The translations under genes and the position numbers were made by a program. From contig JADCHE010000111.1 of assembly GCA_020248665.1 (NCBI GenBank), forward strand, positions 1 to 51,182: DNA of 51,182 nt. The letters run 5' to 3'. The DNA comes from Burkholderiales bacterium. Lineage in GTDB: Bacteria > Pseudomonadota > Gammaproteobacteria > Burkholderiales > Burkholderiaceae_E. The notes under the pieces were generated by a model. The model searched no databases, was not told the DNA's origin, and was given only the letters and a program-made list of their open reading frames with translations. Positions 18,764 to 30,763 of the stretch are shown piece by piece (within the stretch, counting starts at the first letter, position 1; the number at the start of each line of letters is the position of its first letter).

Positions 18764-21102
18764 GCACGCTCCACGGCGATCTCCCCGAACATCCCACCCA
18801 GCCCTGCGGTGCTCGCGTGGGCGGCGGCGATGCGCACCGTTCCGTCGGCCACGCCCGGATCGAGCGCCGCCTCGAGCAGCGCCTCACCCTGTCCTGCCCC
18901 ACCGAGCGCCTGCCGCACCCGCACCGCGTCGCCCGCCGCGAGGCCGAGCGTCGCGAGCGTCGCGGCGTTCATGCGCGCCTTGGGCGGCTGCGCGTCGCGC
19001 GTGGCCTGCAGGCTCGGGGCGCGCCGGACGATCACATCGCCGGAATAAAGCGGCACGTCGGCGACGCGCTGCAGCCCGACCGACGGCGCGGGCAGCGCGA
19101 GGCCGCCGGACACCGCATTCGACAGCCTCGCGGCGACGTCTTCGGGCAGCGCCTGCGCGCGGACCTGCTCGGCGCTCTCCTGGTCGAAGCCGGTGACCGC
19201 GAGCAGGTTGCCGAGCACGCGCAGCACCTTCCAGCCGGGCCGTGCGTCGCCGCGCGGCCGCACCACGCCCGCGAACGACTGGACGGTGCCGGCGCAGTTG
19301 ACGAACGCGCCGGCGGTCTCGGTGAACGGGGTGATCGGCAGCAGGCAGTCGGCCGCCGCCAGCAATTCGTCAGAGCGGAACGCCGTCAGGGCGATCACGG
19401 TGTCGGCAGCGCCGATCGCGGCGGCGGCCGCGCCGGGCATGCCGTGGTCGAGCCGCGGCTCGAGGCCGAGCAGGAGGTAGGCCTTCAGAGGCTGCTCGAC
19501 CATGCCGGCTGCATCCAGGCCGCCCGGCCCAGGCACCGCGCCCGCCAGCTGCCCGCCGACCGCGTTCGCGCCGTCGACCGTCCAGCCGAGCGTCGCGCCG
19601 GTGGCTGCGGCGAGCGACTGCGCGAGCGCGGCGAGTTGTGCCGCCTGCGGATGCTGTCCGACCGCGTTGCCGAGCAGCACCGCCTTCGCCTGACCGCTCG
19701 CGAGTGTCGCGGCGAGCGCACGCGCGGCCTCGCTCGGCTGCACGCCGGCGAGTTCGGCGGGCACCGCCTCGTTCTTCTGTTGCAGCGTCGCGACCAGCGC
19801 GCCCGCCAGCATCACGCCCCACTCGGACGACGCGACGATCGCCTTCGCGGCGACCGGCATCAGCAGGTCGTCGTCGGCTGCGTGCAGCACCGCGACGCGC
19901 GCGCCGCGCTTGACCGCGGCGCGTACGCGCGCCGCGAGCAGCGGGTGGTCCTTGCGCAGGAACGAACCGACCAGCAGCACGCGGTCGAGCGCGTTGATCC
20001 GCTCGATGGGCATGCCGAGCCACGGCACGCCCTGCAGGCGCGAGGCGAGCGTCGGATCGGCCAGCCGCGGCCGGCAGTCGACGTTCTCGCTGCCCAGCCC
20101 GCGCACCAGCTTCGCGAGCAGGTGCAGCTCTTCGACGGTCGCCTGCGGCGAGGCGAGCCCTCCGATCGCGGCCGCACCGTGCTTCGCGCGCACGCCGGAC
20201 AGCGCGTGCGCCGCGTAATCGAGCGCGGCCTGCCACTCGACCTCGTGCCACTTGCCGTCGTGCTTGAGCATCGGTCGCTCGAGCCGTTCGACCGAGCTCA
20301 GCCCCTCGTACGAGAAGCGATCGCGGTCTGACAGCCAGCACTCGTTGATCGACTCGTTCTCGAGCGGCAGCACGCGCATCACCGTGTTCTGCTTGACCTG
20401 CACCACCAGGTTCGAGCCGAGCGAGTCGTGCGGCGCGACCGACTTGCGGCGCGACAGCTCCCAGGTGCGGGCGCTGTAGCGGAACGGCTTGGAGGTCAGC
20501 GCGCCCACCGGGCACACGTCGATCATGTTGCCCGACAGCTCGGACTCCACGCCGCGGCCGACGAAGCTCATGATCTCGGAGTGCTCGCCGCGCCCAGCCA
20601 TGCCGAGCTCCATGACCCCGGCGATCTCCTGGCCGAAGCGCACGCAGCGCGTGCAGTGGATGCAGCGCGTCATCTCCTCGGCTGAGATCAGCGGCCCCAT
20701 CGACTTGTGGAAGACGACCCTCTTCTCCTCGGTGTAGCGCGAGGCCGAGGCGCCGTAGCCCACCGCGAGGTCCTGCAGCTGGCACTCGCCGCCCTGGTCG
20801 CAGATCGGGCAATCGAGAGGGTGGTTGATCAGCAGGAACTCCATCACGCCCTTCTGGGCCTTGACGGCTTTCTGCGACTTCGTCCACACCTTCATGCCCT
20901 GCGACACCGGCGTCGCGCAGGCCGGCAGCGGCTTGGGCGCCTTCTCGACGTCGACCAGGCACATGCGGCAGTTGGCCGCGATCGACAGCTTCTTGTGGTA
21001 GCAGAAATGCGGCACGTAGACGCCGAGCGCGTTGGCCGCATGCATGACCATGCTGCCTTCCGCGACCTCGACCTTCCTGCCGTCGACCTCGATCTCGACC
21101 AT
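18760..21102 (-). CDS. nuoG: NADH-quinone oxidoreductase subunit G
   Basis: A 780-residue iron-sulfur subunit of the peripheral arm. The N-terminal ferredoxin domain carries [20 protein letters not shown] (2Fe-2S), followed by [17 protein letters not shown] and [16 protein letters not shown] for the 4Fe-4S clusters, then a [12 protein letters not shown] segment. The rest is a molybdopterin-oxidoreductase-like domain that has lost its cofactor role. It carries electrons between NuoE/NuoF and NuoI. The C-terminal half is rich in Ala and less conserved, as is common in betaproteobacteria. Confidence 0.96.
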   Translation of the reverse strand: MVEIEVDGRKVEVAEGSMVMHAANALGVYVPHFCYHKKLSIAANCRMCLVDVEKAPKPLPACATPVSQGMKVWTKSQKAVKAQKGVMEFLLINHPLDCPICDQGGECQLQDLAVGYGASASRYTEEKRVVFHKSMGPLISAEEMTRCIHCTRCVRFGQEIAGVMELGMAGRGEHSEIMSFVGRGVESELSGNMIDVCPVGALTSKPFRYSARTWELSRRKSVAPHDSLGSNLVVQVKQNTVMRVLPLENESINECWLSDRDRFSYEGLSSVERLERPMLKHDGKWHEVEWQAALDYAAHALSGVRAKHGAAAIGGLASPQATVEELHLLAKLVRGLGSENVDCRPRLADPTLASRLQGVPWLGMPIERINALDRVLLVGSFLRKDHPLLAARVRAAVKRGARVAVLHAADDDLLMPVAAKAIVASSEWGVMLAGALVATLQQKNEAVPAELAGVQPSEAARALAATLASGQAKAVLLGNAVGQHPQAAQLAALAQSLAAATGATLGWTVDGANAVGGQLAGAVPGPGGLDAAGMVEQPLKAYLLLGLEPRLDHGMPGAAAAAIGAADTVIALTAFRSDELLAAADCLLPITPFTETAGAFVNCAGTVQSFAGVVRPRGDARPGWKVLRVLGNLLAVTGFDQESAEQVRAQALPEDVAARLSNAVSGGLALPAPSVGLQRVADVPLYSGDVIVRRAPSLQATRDAQPPKARMNAATLATLGLAAGDAVRVRQALGGAGQGEALLEAALDPGVADGTVRIAAAHASTAGLGGMFGEIAVERA

Positions 21103-21115
21103 GTGACTCTGCCGC

Positions 21116-22462
<1,347 letters not shown>

Positions 22463-22480
22463 CCCGTTGCTTCTCCTGGA

Positions 22481-22966
22481 TCAGGTCTTCTTGAGCTCGT
22501 CGACGAGCGCGTCGAGCCGCTGGCTGCCCATGAAGCTGCACATCCGCTTGTTGTTGACCAGCAGCACGGGCGCGTCGCCGCAGGCGCCGAGGCACTCGGC
22601 CTCGACCAGCGTGAACGTGCCGTCGGGCGTGGTCTCGCCGAAGCCGATGCCGAGCTTCTCCTTCAGGTACGAGGCGGCCTTGTCGCCGTCGCGCAGCTGG
22701 CACGGCAGGTTCGTGCACACCGCGAGCCGGAACGTCCCCGGCTTCGTCTTCACGTACATGTTGTAGAAGGTCGCGACCTCCCACACCGCGATCGACGGCA
22801 TCTGCAGGTAGGCCGCGACGTCGTCGATCACGTCCTGCGACACCCAGCCGATCTCGTCCTGCGCGATCGCGAGCGCGGCCATCACGGCCGACTGCTTCCG
22901 GTCGGCGGGAAACTTGGCGACCTCGCGGTCGATCCGCCGGTAGGCACCCTCGGAAAGGAGACTCAT
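22481..22966 (-). CDS. nuoE: NADH-quinone oxidoreductase subunit E
   Basis: A 161-residue thioredoxin-like 2Fe-2S subunit. The ATG at 22966 overlaps the nuoD stop (ATGA). Cluster N1a ligands are visible in [12 protein letters not shown] and [11 protein letters not shown], four cysteines in the usual spacing. It partners NuoF. The same frame is open opposite nuoD, but that part is not real coding sequence. Confidence 0.96.
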   Translation of the reverse strand: MSLLSEGAYRRIDREVAKFPADRKQSAVMAALAIAQDEIGWVSQDVIDDVAAYLQMPSIAVWEVATFYNMYVKTKPGTFRLAVCTNLPCQLRDGDKAASYLKEKLGIGFGETTPDGTFTLVEAECLGACGDAPVLLVNNKRMCSFMGSQRLDALVDELKKT

Positions 22967-24216
22967 CTGTCGATCTCGCCGAACACGATGTCCTGCGTGC
23001 CGATCAGCGTGACCACGTCGGCCAGCATGTGGCCGCGCGCCATCTCGTCGAGCGCCTGCAGGTGGGGGAAGCCCGGCGCGCGGATCTTGAGCCGGTACGG
23101 CTTGTTCGCACCGTCGGACACCAGGTAGAGGCCGAACTCGCCCTTCGGGTGCTCGACGCACGCGTAGGCCTCGCCCTCGGGCACGTGCATGCCCTCGGTG
23201 AAGAGCTTGAAGTGGTGGATCAGCTCTTCCATGTTCGACTTCATCGCGACGCGCGACGGCGGCGCGACCTTGTGGTCGTCGACGATCACCGGCCCCGGGT
23301 TCCTGCGCAGCCAGTCGACGCACTGCTTGACGATCCGGTTGCTCTGGCGCATCTCCTCGACGCGGACCAGGTAGCGGTCGTAGCTGTCGCCGTTGCGCCC
23401 GACCGGGATGTCGAAGTCGAGCCGGTCGTACACCTCGTAGGGCTGCGTCTTGCGCAGGTCCCATTCGACGCCCGAGCCGCGCAGCATCGGGCCGGTGAAG
23501 CCGAGCGCCTTCGCGCGCTCGGGCGAGACCACGCCGATGCCGACCAGCCGCTGCTTCCAGATGCGGTTGTCGGTCAGCAGCGTCTCGTAGTCGTCGACGC
23601 AGCCCGGGAAGCGCTGCGTGAAGAGATCGAGGAAGTCGAGCACCGAGCCCTGGCGGTTCGCGTTCAGCTCGGCCACGCCGCGCTCGTTGCGGACCTTGCT
23701 CGCGACGTACTGCGGCATGCGGTCGGGCAGGTCGCGGTAGACGCCGCCCGGGCGGTAGTAGGCCGCGTGCATCCGCGCGCCCGACACCGCCTCGTAGACG
23801 TCCATCAGGTCCTCGCGCTCGCGGAACGCGTAGAGGAAGACCGTCATCGCGCCGACGTCGAGCCCGTGCGCGCCCAGCCACATCAGGTGATTCAGGATCC
23901 GGGTGATCTCGTCGAACATCACGCGGATGTACTGCGCTCGCTCCGGCACCTGCACGCCGAGCAGCTTCTCGATCGCCATCACGTAAGCGTGCTCGTTGCA
24001 CATCATCGACACGTAGTCGAGGCGATCCATGTACGGCACGTTCTGCAGGAACGTACGCGTCTCGGCCAGCTTCTCGGTCGCGCGGTGCAGCAGGCCGATG
24101 TGCGGGTCGGCGCGCTGCACGACCTCGCCGTCGAGCTCGAGCACCAGCCGCAGCACGCCGTGCGCGGCCGGGTGCTGCGGGCCGAAGTTGAGGGTGTAGT
24201 TCTTGATCTCTGCCAT
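22963..24216 (-). CDS. nuoD: NADH-quinone oxidoreductase subunit D
   Basis: A 417-residue subunit of the 49-kDa/NiFe-hydrogenase large-subunit family that forms the quinone headgroup site with Nuo[21 protein letters not shown] holds the conserved quinone-site histidine, and LLHRATEKL and [20 protein letters not shown] are family signatures. The C-terminus DIVFGEIDR is standard. It is a separate gene, not fused to nuoC as in E. coli. Confidence 0.98.
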   Translation of the reverse strand: MAEIKNYTLNFGPQHPAAHGVLRLVLELDGEVVQRADPHIGLLHRATEKLAETRTFLQNVPYMDRLDYVSMMCNEHAYVMAIEKLLGVQVPERAQYIRVMFDEITRILNHLMWLGAHGLDVGAMTVFLYAFREREDLMDVYEAVSGARMHAAYYRPGGVYRDLPDRMPQYVASKVRNERGVAELNANRQGSVLDFLDLFTQRFPGCVDDYETLLTDNRIWKQRLVGIGVVSPERAKALGFTGPMLRGSGVEWDLRKTQPYEVYDRLDFDIPVGRNGDSYDRYLVRVEEMRQSNRIVKQCVDWLRRNPGPVIVDDHKVAPPSRVAMKSNMEELIHHFKLFTEGMHVPEGEAYACVEHPKGEFGLYLVSDGANKPYRLKIRAPGFPHLQALDEMARGHMLADVVTLIGTQDIVFGEIDR

Positions 24217-24238
24217 CTCTCGCTCCCCGGTGGGGCCC

Positions 24239-24835
24239 TCAGCGGCCGACGCCGTAGCCCCCCTCGCGGATCACGCGGGGCACGATCTCGCGCGGCTCGA
24301 TCGTCACCGGCTGGTAGATCACGCGCTTCTGTTCGGGGTCGTAGCGCATCTCGACGTAGCCCGAGACCGGGAAGTCCTTGCGGAACGGATGCCCGACGAA
24401 GCCGTAGTCGGTCAGGATCCGGCGCAGATCGGCGTGGCCCTCGAAGACGATGCCGTACAGGTCGAAGGCCTCGCGCTCGAACCAGCCGAGCGACGGCCAC
24501 ACGTCGGTCAGCGACTCGATCAGCGGGAAGTCGTCGTCGGGGCAGAACGTGCGCAACCGCAGCCGCTGGTTGCGCTCGACCGACAGCAGGTGGACGACGA
24601 CCGCGTAGCGCGCGCCGTCCCAGGCGCCGTGGCCGTAGTCGAGATAGTCCATGCCGCACAGGTCGACCGCGGTGTCGAAGCGCAGCGCCGAGTGGTCACG
24701 CAGCGTGCGCGCGACCTCGACATGGTCGGCCGCGCGGACGACCAGCGTGAGCTCGCCGAGCCGCTCGGTCAGCGCGACGACGCGCTCGCCCAGCGCCTCG
24801 GAGACGGCGGCCTTCAGGGTGTCGGTAGCGCTCAT
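24239..24835 (-). CDS. nuoC: NADH-quinone oxidoreductase subunit C
   Basis: A 198-residue 30-kDa-type subunit of the connecting arm. The signature [20 protein letters not shown] with [19 protein letters not shown] is unmistakable. It has no cofactor and braces NuoD and NuoB. The stop lies 22 bases before nuoD and the start 10 bases after nuoB. Confidence 0.97.
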   Translation of the reverse strand: MSATDTLKAAVSEALGERVVALTERLGELTLVVRAADHVEVARTLRDHSALRFDTAVDLCGMDYLDYGHGAWDGARYAVVVHLLSVERNQRLRLRTFCPDDDFPLIESLTDVWPSLGWFEREAFDLYGIVFEGHADLRRILTDYGFVGHPFRKDFPVSGYVEMRYDPEQKRVIYQPVTIEPREIVPRVIREGGYGVGR

Positions 24836-24845
24836 CGGGGGTCCT

Positions 24846-25322
24846 TCAGCGCGCGATCGTGCTGGTGCGCCGGATCTTGTTCTGCAACTGCATGATCCCG
24901 TAGAGCAGTGCCTCGGCCGTCGGCGGGCAGCCCGGCACGTAGACGTCGACCGGCACGATCCGGTCGCAGCCGCGCACGACCGAGTACGAGTAGTGGTAGT
25001 AGCCGCCGCCGTTGGCGCACGAGCCCATCGAGATCACCCAGCGCGGCTCGGGCATCTGGTCGTAGACCTTGCGCAACGCCGGCGCCATCTTGTTGCACAG
25101 GGTACCGGCGACGATCATCACGTCGGACTGCCGCGGGCTCGGCCTGAACATGATCCCGAAGCGGTCCAGGTCGTAGCGCGACGCTCCCGCGTGCATCATC
25201 TCGACCGCGCAGCATGCCAGACCGAAGGTCATCGGCCACATGGAGCCGGTGCGGGTCCAGTTGATCAGCTTGTCGAGGCTCGTCGTGACGAAGCCCTCGT
25301 TGAGGATGCCTTCGATGCTCAT
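24846..25322 (-). CDS. nuoB: NADH-quinone oxidoreductase subunit B
   Basis: A 158-residue subunit that carries cluster N2, the last in the chain before quinone. The tandem-cysteine ligands are in [14 protein letters not shown], with others in [20 protein letters not shown] and [10 protein letters not shown]. All four are present. The start [20 protein letters not shown] is typical of betaproteobacteria. Unusually for this operon, 162 bases separate it from nuoA. Confidence 0.98.
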   Translation of the reverse strand: MSIEGILNEGFVTTSLDKLINWTRTGSMWPMTFGLACCAVEMMHAGASRYDLDRFGIMFRPSPRQSDVMIVAGTLCNKMAPALRKVYDQMPEPRWVISMGSCANGGGYYHYSYSVVRGCDRIVPVDVYVPGCPPTAEALLYGIMQLQNKIRRTSTIAR

Positions 25323-25484
25323 GCGTGCTCACCCGTACCGCCGGTGGTGCCACCCGCGATCAGCCGCGCCGCGAAGCGCGGGATGCCCATGTCGACCCGC
25401 CCGGGGCGCGATGCCGTGACGACGGGATACCGCCGCCCGGCCGCGCCGCTCAGAGTTCTCGTTGCCTTCCCAGTCGCCGCTCCG

Positions 25485-25844
25485 CTATTCCCAGTCGAGC
25501 GCGCCCTTCATCCATTCATAGACGAACCCCACCACGAGGATCGTCAGGAAGACCATCATCGACATGAACCCGAAGAAGCCGATGGTGTCGAGCGACACGG
25601 CCCACGGGAACAGGAATGCGATCTCCAGGTCGAACAGGATGAAGAGGATCGCCACGAGGTAGTAGCGGACGTCGAACTTCATGCGTGCGTCCTCGAAGGC
25701 TTCGAAGCCGCATTCGTACGGGGAGAGTTTGACGGGGTCCGGACGGGAGGGACCGAGGAGCTTGCCGAGGACCAACGGCGCGACGCCGACGCCTGCGCCC
25801 ACCAGTATGAACAGGAGGACGGGCAGGTAGTTCTCTAGGTTCAC
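25485..25844 (-). CDS. nuoA: NADH-quinone oxidoreductase subunit A
   Basis: A 119-residue, three-span subunit of the membrane arm, first gene of the nuo operon. [20 protein letters not shown] is the conserved loop near the quinone site, including its switching cysteine, and [14 protein letters not shown] carries conserved acidic membrane residues. The ATG at 25844 lies 53 bases after the 3' end of tRNA-Leu, so the mRNA probably arises by processing of a transcript that includes the tRNA. Confidence 0.97.
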   Translation of the reverse strand: MNLENYLPVLLFILVGAGVGVAPLVLGKLLGPSRPDPVKLSPYECGFEAFEDARMKFDVRYYLVAILFILFDLEIAFLFPWAVSLDTIGFFGFMSMMVFLTILVVGFVYEWMKGALDWE

Positions 25845-25897
25845 GAAGCTTCCCTGATTGGAGCGCCGCCCTGACTGTCGTGGGGACGCCCTGGATT

Positions 25898-25982
25898 TGG
25901 TGCCGACGGCGAGACTCGAACTCGCACAGCTTTCGCCACTACCCCCTCAAGATAGCGTGTCTACCAATTTCACCACGTCGGC
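25898..25982 (-). tRNA. tRNA-Leu (anticodon GAG)
   Basis: An 85-nt class II tRNA. The acceptor stem GCCGACG pairs with CGTCGGC, followed by discriminator A and an encoded CCA (25898-25900). The D arm has AATTGGTAGACAC, the anticodon stem CTATC/GGTAG encloses TTGAGGG with GAG at 25946-25948, and GAGTTCGAGTCTC forms the T arm. It decodes CUC/CUU. A TAGAAT hexamer at 25993-25998 just upstream may be a -10 element for the tRNA and nuo genes. Confidence 0.97.
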
Positions 25983-26006
25983 TCAGCCCCAGATTCTAGC
26001 GCGAAA

Positions 26007-26408
26007 TCATTTCGGGATATCGCCCCCGGGACCACTTTTTTGCACTGCATCACCGCCGGACGGCGCTGTCGGCGCGGCGGGCACCGGCGCGGTCGGCGCC
26101 GTGCCCGGGGCGGCCGGGGCAGCAGCCGGCACCGAGTCCATCACGCTCGCGGGCGCGCGACCGACGCCGCGGGCGTTGCCGAAGAACGCCAGCGCGAGCG
26201 TGCAGACGAAGAACACGGTCGCCAGCGCGGCCGTGAGCCGCGACAGGAAGTTCGCCGAGCCGGTGGCCCCGAACAGGCTGCCCGACGAGCCCGAGCCGAA
26301 GGCCGCGCCCATGTCGGCGCCCTTGCCGTGCTGCAACAGCACCAGCACGATCACGCCGATCGCGCTCAGCACCTGGATCACCACCGCGAGGGTTGCGAGA
26401 ATCGCCAT
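26007..26408 (-). CDS. secG: Protein translocase subunit SecG
   Basis: A 133-residue inner-membrane protein of the SecYEG channel. Two spans are seen: one near residues 5-25 (VVIQVLSAIGVIVLVLLQHG) and one near 55-75 (ATVFFVCTLALAFFG), joined by the conserved KGADMGAAFGSGSSGSLFG loop. An alanine/proline-rich tail follows, a common variable feature. It lies between tpiA and tRNA-Leu, the order usual in betaproteobacteria. Confidence 0.96.
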   Translation of the reverse strand: MAILATLAVVIQVLSAIGVIVLVLLQHGKGADMGAAFGSGSSGSLFGATGSANFLSRLTAALATVFFVCTLALAFFGNARGVGRAPASVMDSVPAAAPAAPGTAPTAPVPAAPTAPSGGDAVQKSGPGGDIPK

Positions 26409-26472
26409 CCGTACCTTCCTTGATGCGGCCGCGCGACGTCGCGCGTGCCGCCGTTGTCGTCAATCGACCCGG

Positions 26473-27231
26473 TCAGCCCCGATGCGCCGCAGCGCCGAGG
26501 ATCGCCAGGAAATCCGCAGCGACCAGCGAGGCTCCACCGATCAGGCCGCCGTCGACGTCGGGCCGCGAGAACAGCTCCGCCGCGTTCGAGGGCTTGACCG
26601 AGCCGCCGTAGAGCAGTTGCAGCCGTGGCGCGGCCGCGACGCCGCCCGCGGCGAGCCGCGACCGGATGAACGCGTGGGCGTCCTGCGCCTGCTGCGGCGT
26701 GGCGGTGAGCCCGGTGCCGATCGCCCAGACCGGCTCGTAGGCCAGCACGCACCGCTCGCCCGCTGGTGCGAGCATCGCGCAGACCGCGTCGACCTGACGG
26801 GCGAGCACCGCCTCGGTCGCGCCGGACTCGCGCTCGGTGCGGGTCTCGCCGACGCAGACCACCGGTACGAGCCCCGCGGCGAGCACGCGCGCGGCCTTGC
26901 GCACGACCACCTCGTCGGTGTCTCCGAAGAGCGTCCGGCGCTCGGAGTGGCCGACCAGCACGTGGGTGCAGCCGAGGTCGGCGAGCATCCGGGCCGACAC
27001 GCCGCCGGTGAACGCGCCGTCGTCGTGCTCGCAGACGTCCTGCGCGCCCCAGGTCACCCGCGATCCGGACAGCCGGGCGGCCGCGAGCCCCAGGTACGGG
27101 AACGGCGGGCAGACGCCGACCTGCACGCCCGCCAGTCCGGCGGCGCCTTCGCGCACGGCCGCGAGCAGCGCCTCGGCCGACGCGACGCCGCCGTTCATCT
27201 TCCAGTTGCCGAGCACGAGCTTCGCGCGCAT
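26473..27231 (-). CDS. tpiA: Triosephosphate isomerase
   Basis: A 252-residue TIM-barrel enzyme that interconverts dihydroxyacetone phosphate and glyceraldehyde 3-phosphate in glycolysis. Catalytic residues are present: the Lys in LGNWKMNGG, the His in LVGHSERR and the Glu in AYEPVWAIGTG; the phosphate-gripping GGSVKPSNAAEL and GLIGGASL are intact. It is the first gene of the secG/tRNA-Leu/nuo block and has a clear promoter. Confidence 0.97.
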   Translation of the reverse strand: MRAKLVLGNWKMNGGVASAEALLAAVREGAAGLAGVQVGVCPPFPYLGLAAARLSGSRVTWGAQDVCEHDDGAFTGGVSARMLADLGCTHVLVGHSERRTLFGDTDEVVVRKAARVLAAGLVPVVCVGETRTERESGATEAVLARQVDAVCAMLAPAGERCVLAYEPVWAIGTGLTATPQQAQDAHAFIRSRLAAGGVAAAPRLQLLYGGSVKPSNAAELFSRPDVDGGLIGGASLVAADFLAILGAAAHRG

Positions 27232-27261
27232 GGGGCTCCGAGCGCCGAGGAAAAACCCTAG

Positions 27262-27291
27262 ATTCTAGCGTCCGGACCGCGAGCGGGTCAA
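27262..27291 (-). promoter_or_regulatory. Sigma-70 promoter for tpiA-secG-tRNA-Leu-nuo
   Basis: On the minus strand TTGACC (27291-27286) and TAGAAT (27267-27262) are separated by 18 bases, close to the consensus. The -35 hexamer includes the pssA stop codon, so the promoter sits at the very end of the upstream gene. The start of tpiA is about 30 bases from the -10. Confidence 0.7.
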
Positions 27292-28145
27292 TTCGTCGGG
27301 GCGGATGGCGGCGGGGGGCGGGCGACGGCGGGCCGGCCGGAGCGCCAGCGCAGGAACCACATCACGTAGCCCGAGACCGCGTAGACGAGGAACAGCGAGA
27401 ACAGCACGATCGGCGGATCGGACGACACCAGCACGAAGGCCAGGACGATCAGCGGCACGACCATGTACGGCACGGTCTTGCGGAAGTTCACGTCCTTGAA
27501 GCTGTAGAACGGCGCGTTCGAGACCATCGTGACGCCCGCGTACACCGTGACGGCCCATGCAAGCCATCGCAGGTCCGGGCCGGTCGAGTCGATCCAGCGG
27601 GTCTCGCGCAGGTCGGTCGCGATCCAGACGAGCCCGGCCACCAGCGCGGCCGCGGCCGGGCTGGGCAGCCCCTGGAAGAAGCGCTTGTCGACCACGCCGA
27701 TGTTGGTGTTGAAGCGCGCGAGCCGCAGCGCCGCGCCCGCGACGTAGACGAAGGCAGCGAGCCAGCCGAGCTTGCCCATGCCGCGCAGCGACCACTCGTA
27801 GACGATCAGCGCCGGCGCCGCCCCGAACGACACCATGTCGGACATCGAGTCGTACTGCTCGCCGAACGCGCTCTGCGTGTTGGTCAGGCGCGCCACGCGC
27901 CCGTCGAGGCTGTCGAGCACCATCGCGACGAAGATCGCGACCGCCGCCGCCTCGAAGCGCCCGTTCATCGCCTGCACGATCGCGTAGAAGCCGGCGAACA
28001 GGTTCGCGGTGGTGAACGCGTTGGGGAGGATGTAGACGCCGCGCGAGCGCGGCTTCGGGGGGGTGGCCTCGGTGCCCGCGACGGCCGGGCGCACCGGCCG
28101 GGTACCGCGGAACGGCCGGAATCTCCGGCGCTTCGGTTCGTCCAT
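27288..28145 (-). CDS. pssA: CDP-diacylglycerol-serine O-phosphatidyltransferase
   Basis: A 285-residue polytopic enzyme that condenses CDP-diacylglycerol with serine to form phosphatidylserine, the precursor of phosphatidylethanolamine. The CDP-alcohol phosphotransferase motif DG-x2-AR-x8-G-x3-D-x3-D is complete in DGRVARLTNTQSAFGEQYDS followed by MSD. A basic N-terminus (MDEPKRRRFRPFRG) precedes the first span, ILPNAFTTANLFAGFYAIV. This is the integral-membrane type II enzyme, unlike the E. coli enzyme. An 83-base gap with a strong hairpin separates it from the oxygenase upstream. Confidence 0.93.
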   Translation of the reverse strand: MDEPKRRRFRPFRGTRPVRPAVAGTEATPPKPRSRGVYILPNAFTTANLFAGFYAIVQAMNGRFEAAAVAIFVAMVLDSLDGRVARLTNTQSAFGEQYDSMSDMVSFGAAPALIVYEWSLRGMGKLGWLAAFVYVAGAALRLARFNTNIGVVDKRFFQGLPSPAAAALVAGLVWIATDLRETRWIDSTGPDLRWLAWAVTVYAGVTMVSNAPFYSFKDVNFRKTVPYMVVPLIVLAFVLVSSDPPIVLFSLFLVYAVSGYVMWFLRWRSGRPAVARPPPPSAPTN

Positions 28146-28182
28146 CGCGACAGGCTACCGTCCGGCAGCGTCCGAGACAACC

Positions 28183-28215
28183 GCGCCCGCGCGTCGGTGC
28201 CCGACGCGCGGGCGC
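28183..28215 (-). terminator. Perfect 15-bp hairpin after the oxygenase gene
   Basis: GCGCCCGCGCGTCGG is followed after three bases by its exact reverse complement. It lies 13 bases beyond the oxygenase stop. The minus-strand continuation is GGTTGTCTC, a poor U-tract, so it may be a weak intrinsic terminator, an RNA-stability element, or a rho-assisted site. It sits 38 bases before the pssA start. Confidence 0.6.
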
Positions 28216-28228
28216 AGCACGGGTTCGC

Positions 28229-29188
28229 TCACGGCGCCGCGTAAGGCCCCTGCCGCAGCCACTTGGTCGCGATCCACTTGTGGCCGCGCAGCACCGGCAT
28301 GCCGGCGTGCAGGCAGCGCGAGTCGATCTCGCCACGCGCGTTCGTGTACTCGAAGTACACGGCGCTGCCGCGGCGCGGTCGCACCGACAGCTCGAGCTCG
28401 GGAAAGTAGGTGTCGCCCCCCTGCTCGGGCTCGCGCAGGTACATCACCACGGTCGCGACCCGCTGGCCGCCGTGCTGCAGCTGGCGTGCCGAGCCCTCGA
28501 AGGCCGGGTCGAACCAGTCGTGGTGCGGCTCGTACTCACCGTTCTCCGGGTAGTGCAGCAGCTGCAGCGGCTCGCCGTGCGCGATCGGGATGCCGGTGAG
28601 CGCGGCGACCCGTGCCTCGATCCGAGAGACCACCGCGTTCTCGCCGTGGCCGAAGTGCGCGCCCTCGCTGCGGCGCACCCCGCTGATCTCCAGCCGTCCC
28701 GAGGTCGGGTCGACCACCTCGGAGCGCTTGAGCTTGCCCTGCGCCATGCGGATCAGCGCGTCGCACTCCTGCTCGGTCAGCAGGTCCTCGACGAGCGCGA
28801 CGTTCGGGTTGGCGAGCACCATCGCCAGCCGTACGTCGCGGTCCGCGACGCGCAGCCGCGTGCCGGCCGCCGGCAGGCGGATCGGATCGGCCGCGTAGTC
28901 GTCGAGCATCGACGGGTTCTGCTGGCGCACGCGCTCCGTCATCGATCGAATCACCGAGATCGCGACGCGCGCATAGCCGTCCTCGAAGCCGCCTTCGCGC
29001 ATGGCGGCCAGCAGCGTCTCGTCGTCCGCCCCCCGCACCAGCGCCGAGGTCAGCCAGTCCTGCCAGTCGGGATGGATCAGGCCCGGCCAGCCGCCCGCGC
29101 CGGCCGCCGAGGCGGCGGGCGCTGACGGACGCAGCGCCGCGGGCGCGCCCTCGTCGTTGGCCGCGGCGTGGTTCGGGCCCGCCGTCAC
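28229..29188 (-). CDS. 2OG-Fe(II) oxygenase, prolyl 4-hydroxylase-like
   Basis: A 319-residue protein with a C-terminal P4H-type double-stranded beta-helix domain. Iron ligands His222 and Asp224 (HHDWFD) and His294 (CLHAGMPV) are present, with Lys304 (RGHKWIATKW) for 2-oxoglutarate. It should hydroxylate a proline or related residue in some protein, using O2 and 2-oxoglutarate. The first 130 or so residues are a separate helical region of unknown role. The GTG at 29188 lies just after the ilvC stop without a clear ribosome-binding site, so coupling to ilvC or a later start is possible. The target is unknown. Confidence 0.85.
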   Translation of the reverse strand: MTAGPNHAAANDEGAPAALRPSAPAASAAGAGGWPGLIHPDWQDWLTSALVRGADDETLLAAMREGGFEDGYARVAISVIRSMTERVRQQNPSMLDDYAADPIRLPAAGTRLRVADRDVRLAMVLANPNVALVEDLLTEQECDALIRMAQGKLKRSEVVDPTSGRLEISGVRRSEGAHFGHGENAVVSRIEARVAALTGIPIAHGEPLQLLHYPENGEYEPHHDWFDPAFEGSARQLQHGGQRVATVVMYLREPEQGGDTYFPELELSVRPRRGSAVYFEYTNARGEIDSRCLHAGMPVLRGHKWIATKWLRQGPYAAP

Positions 29189-29189
29189 G

Positions 29190-30750
<1,561 letters not shown>

Positions 30751-30763
30751 CGCGCGACCTCCC

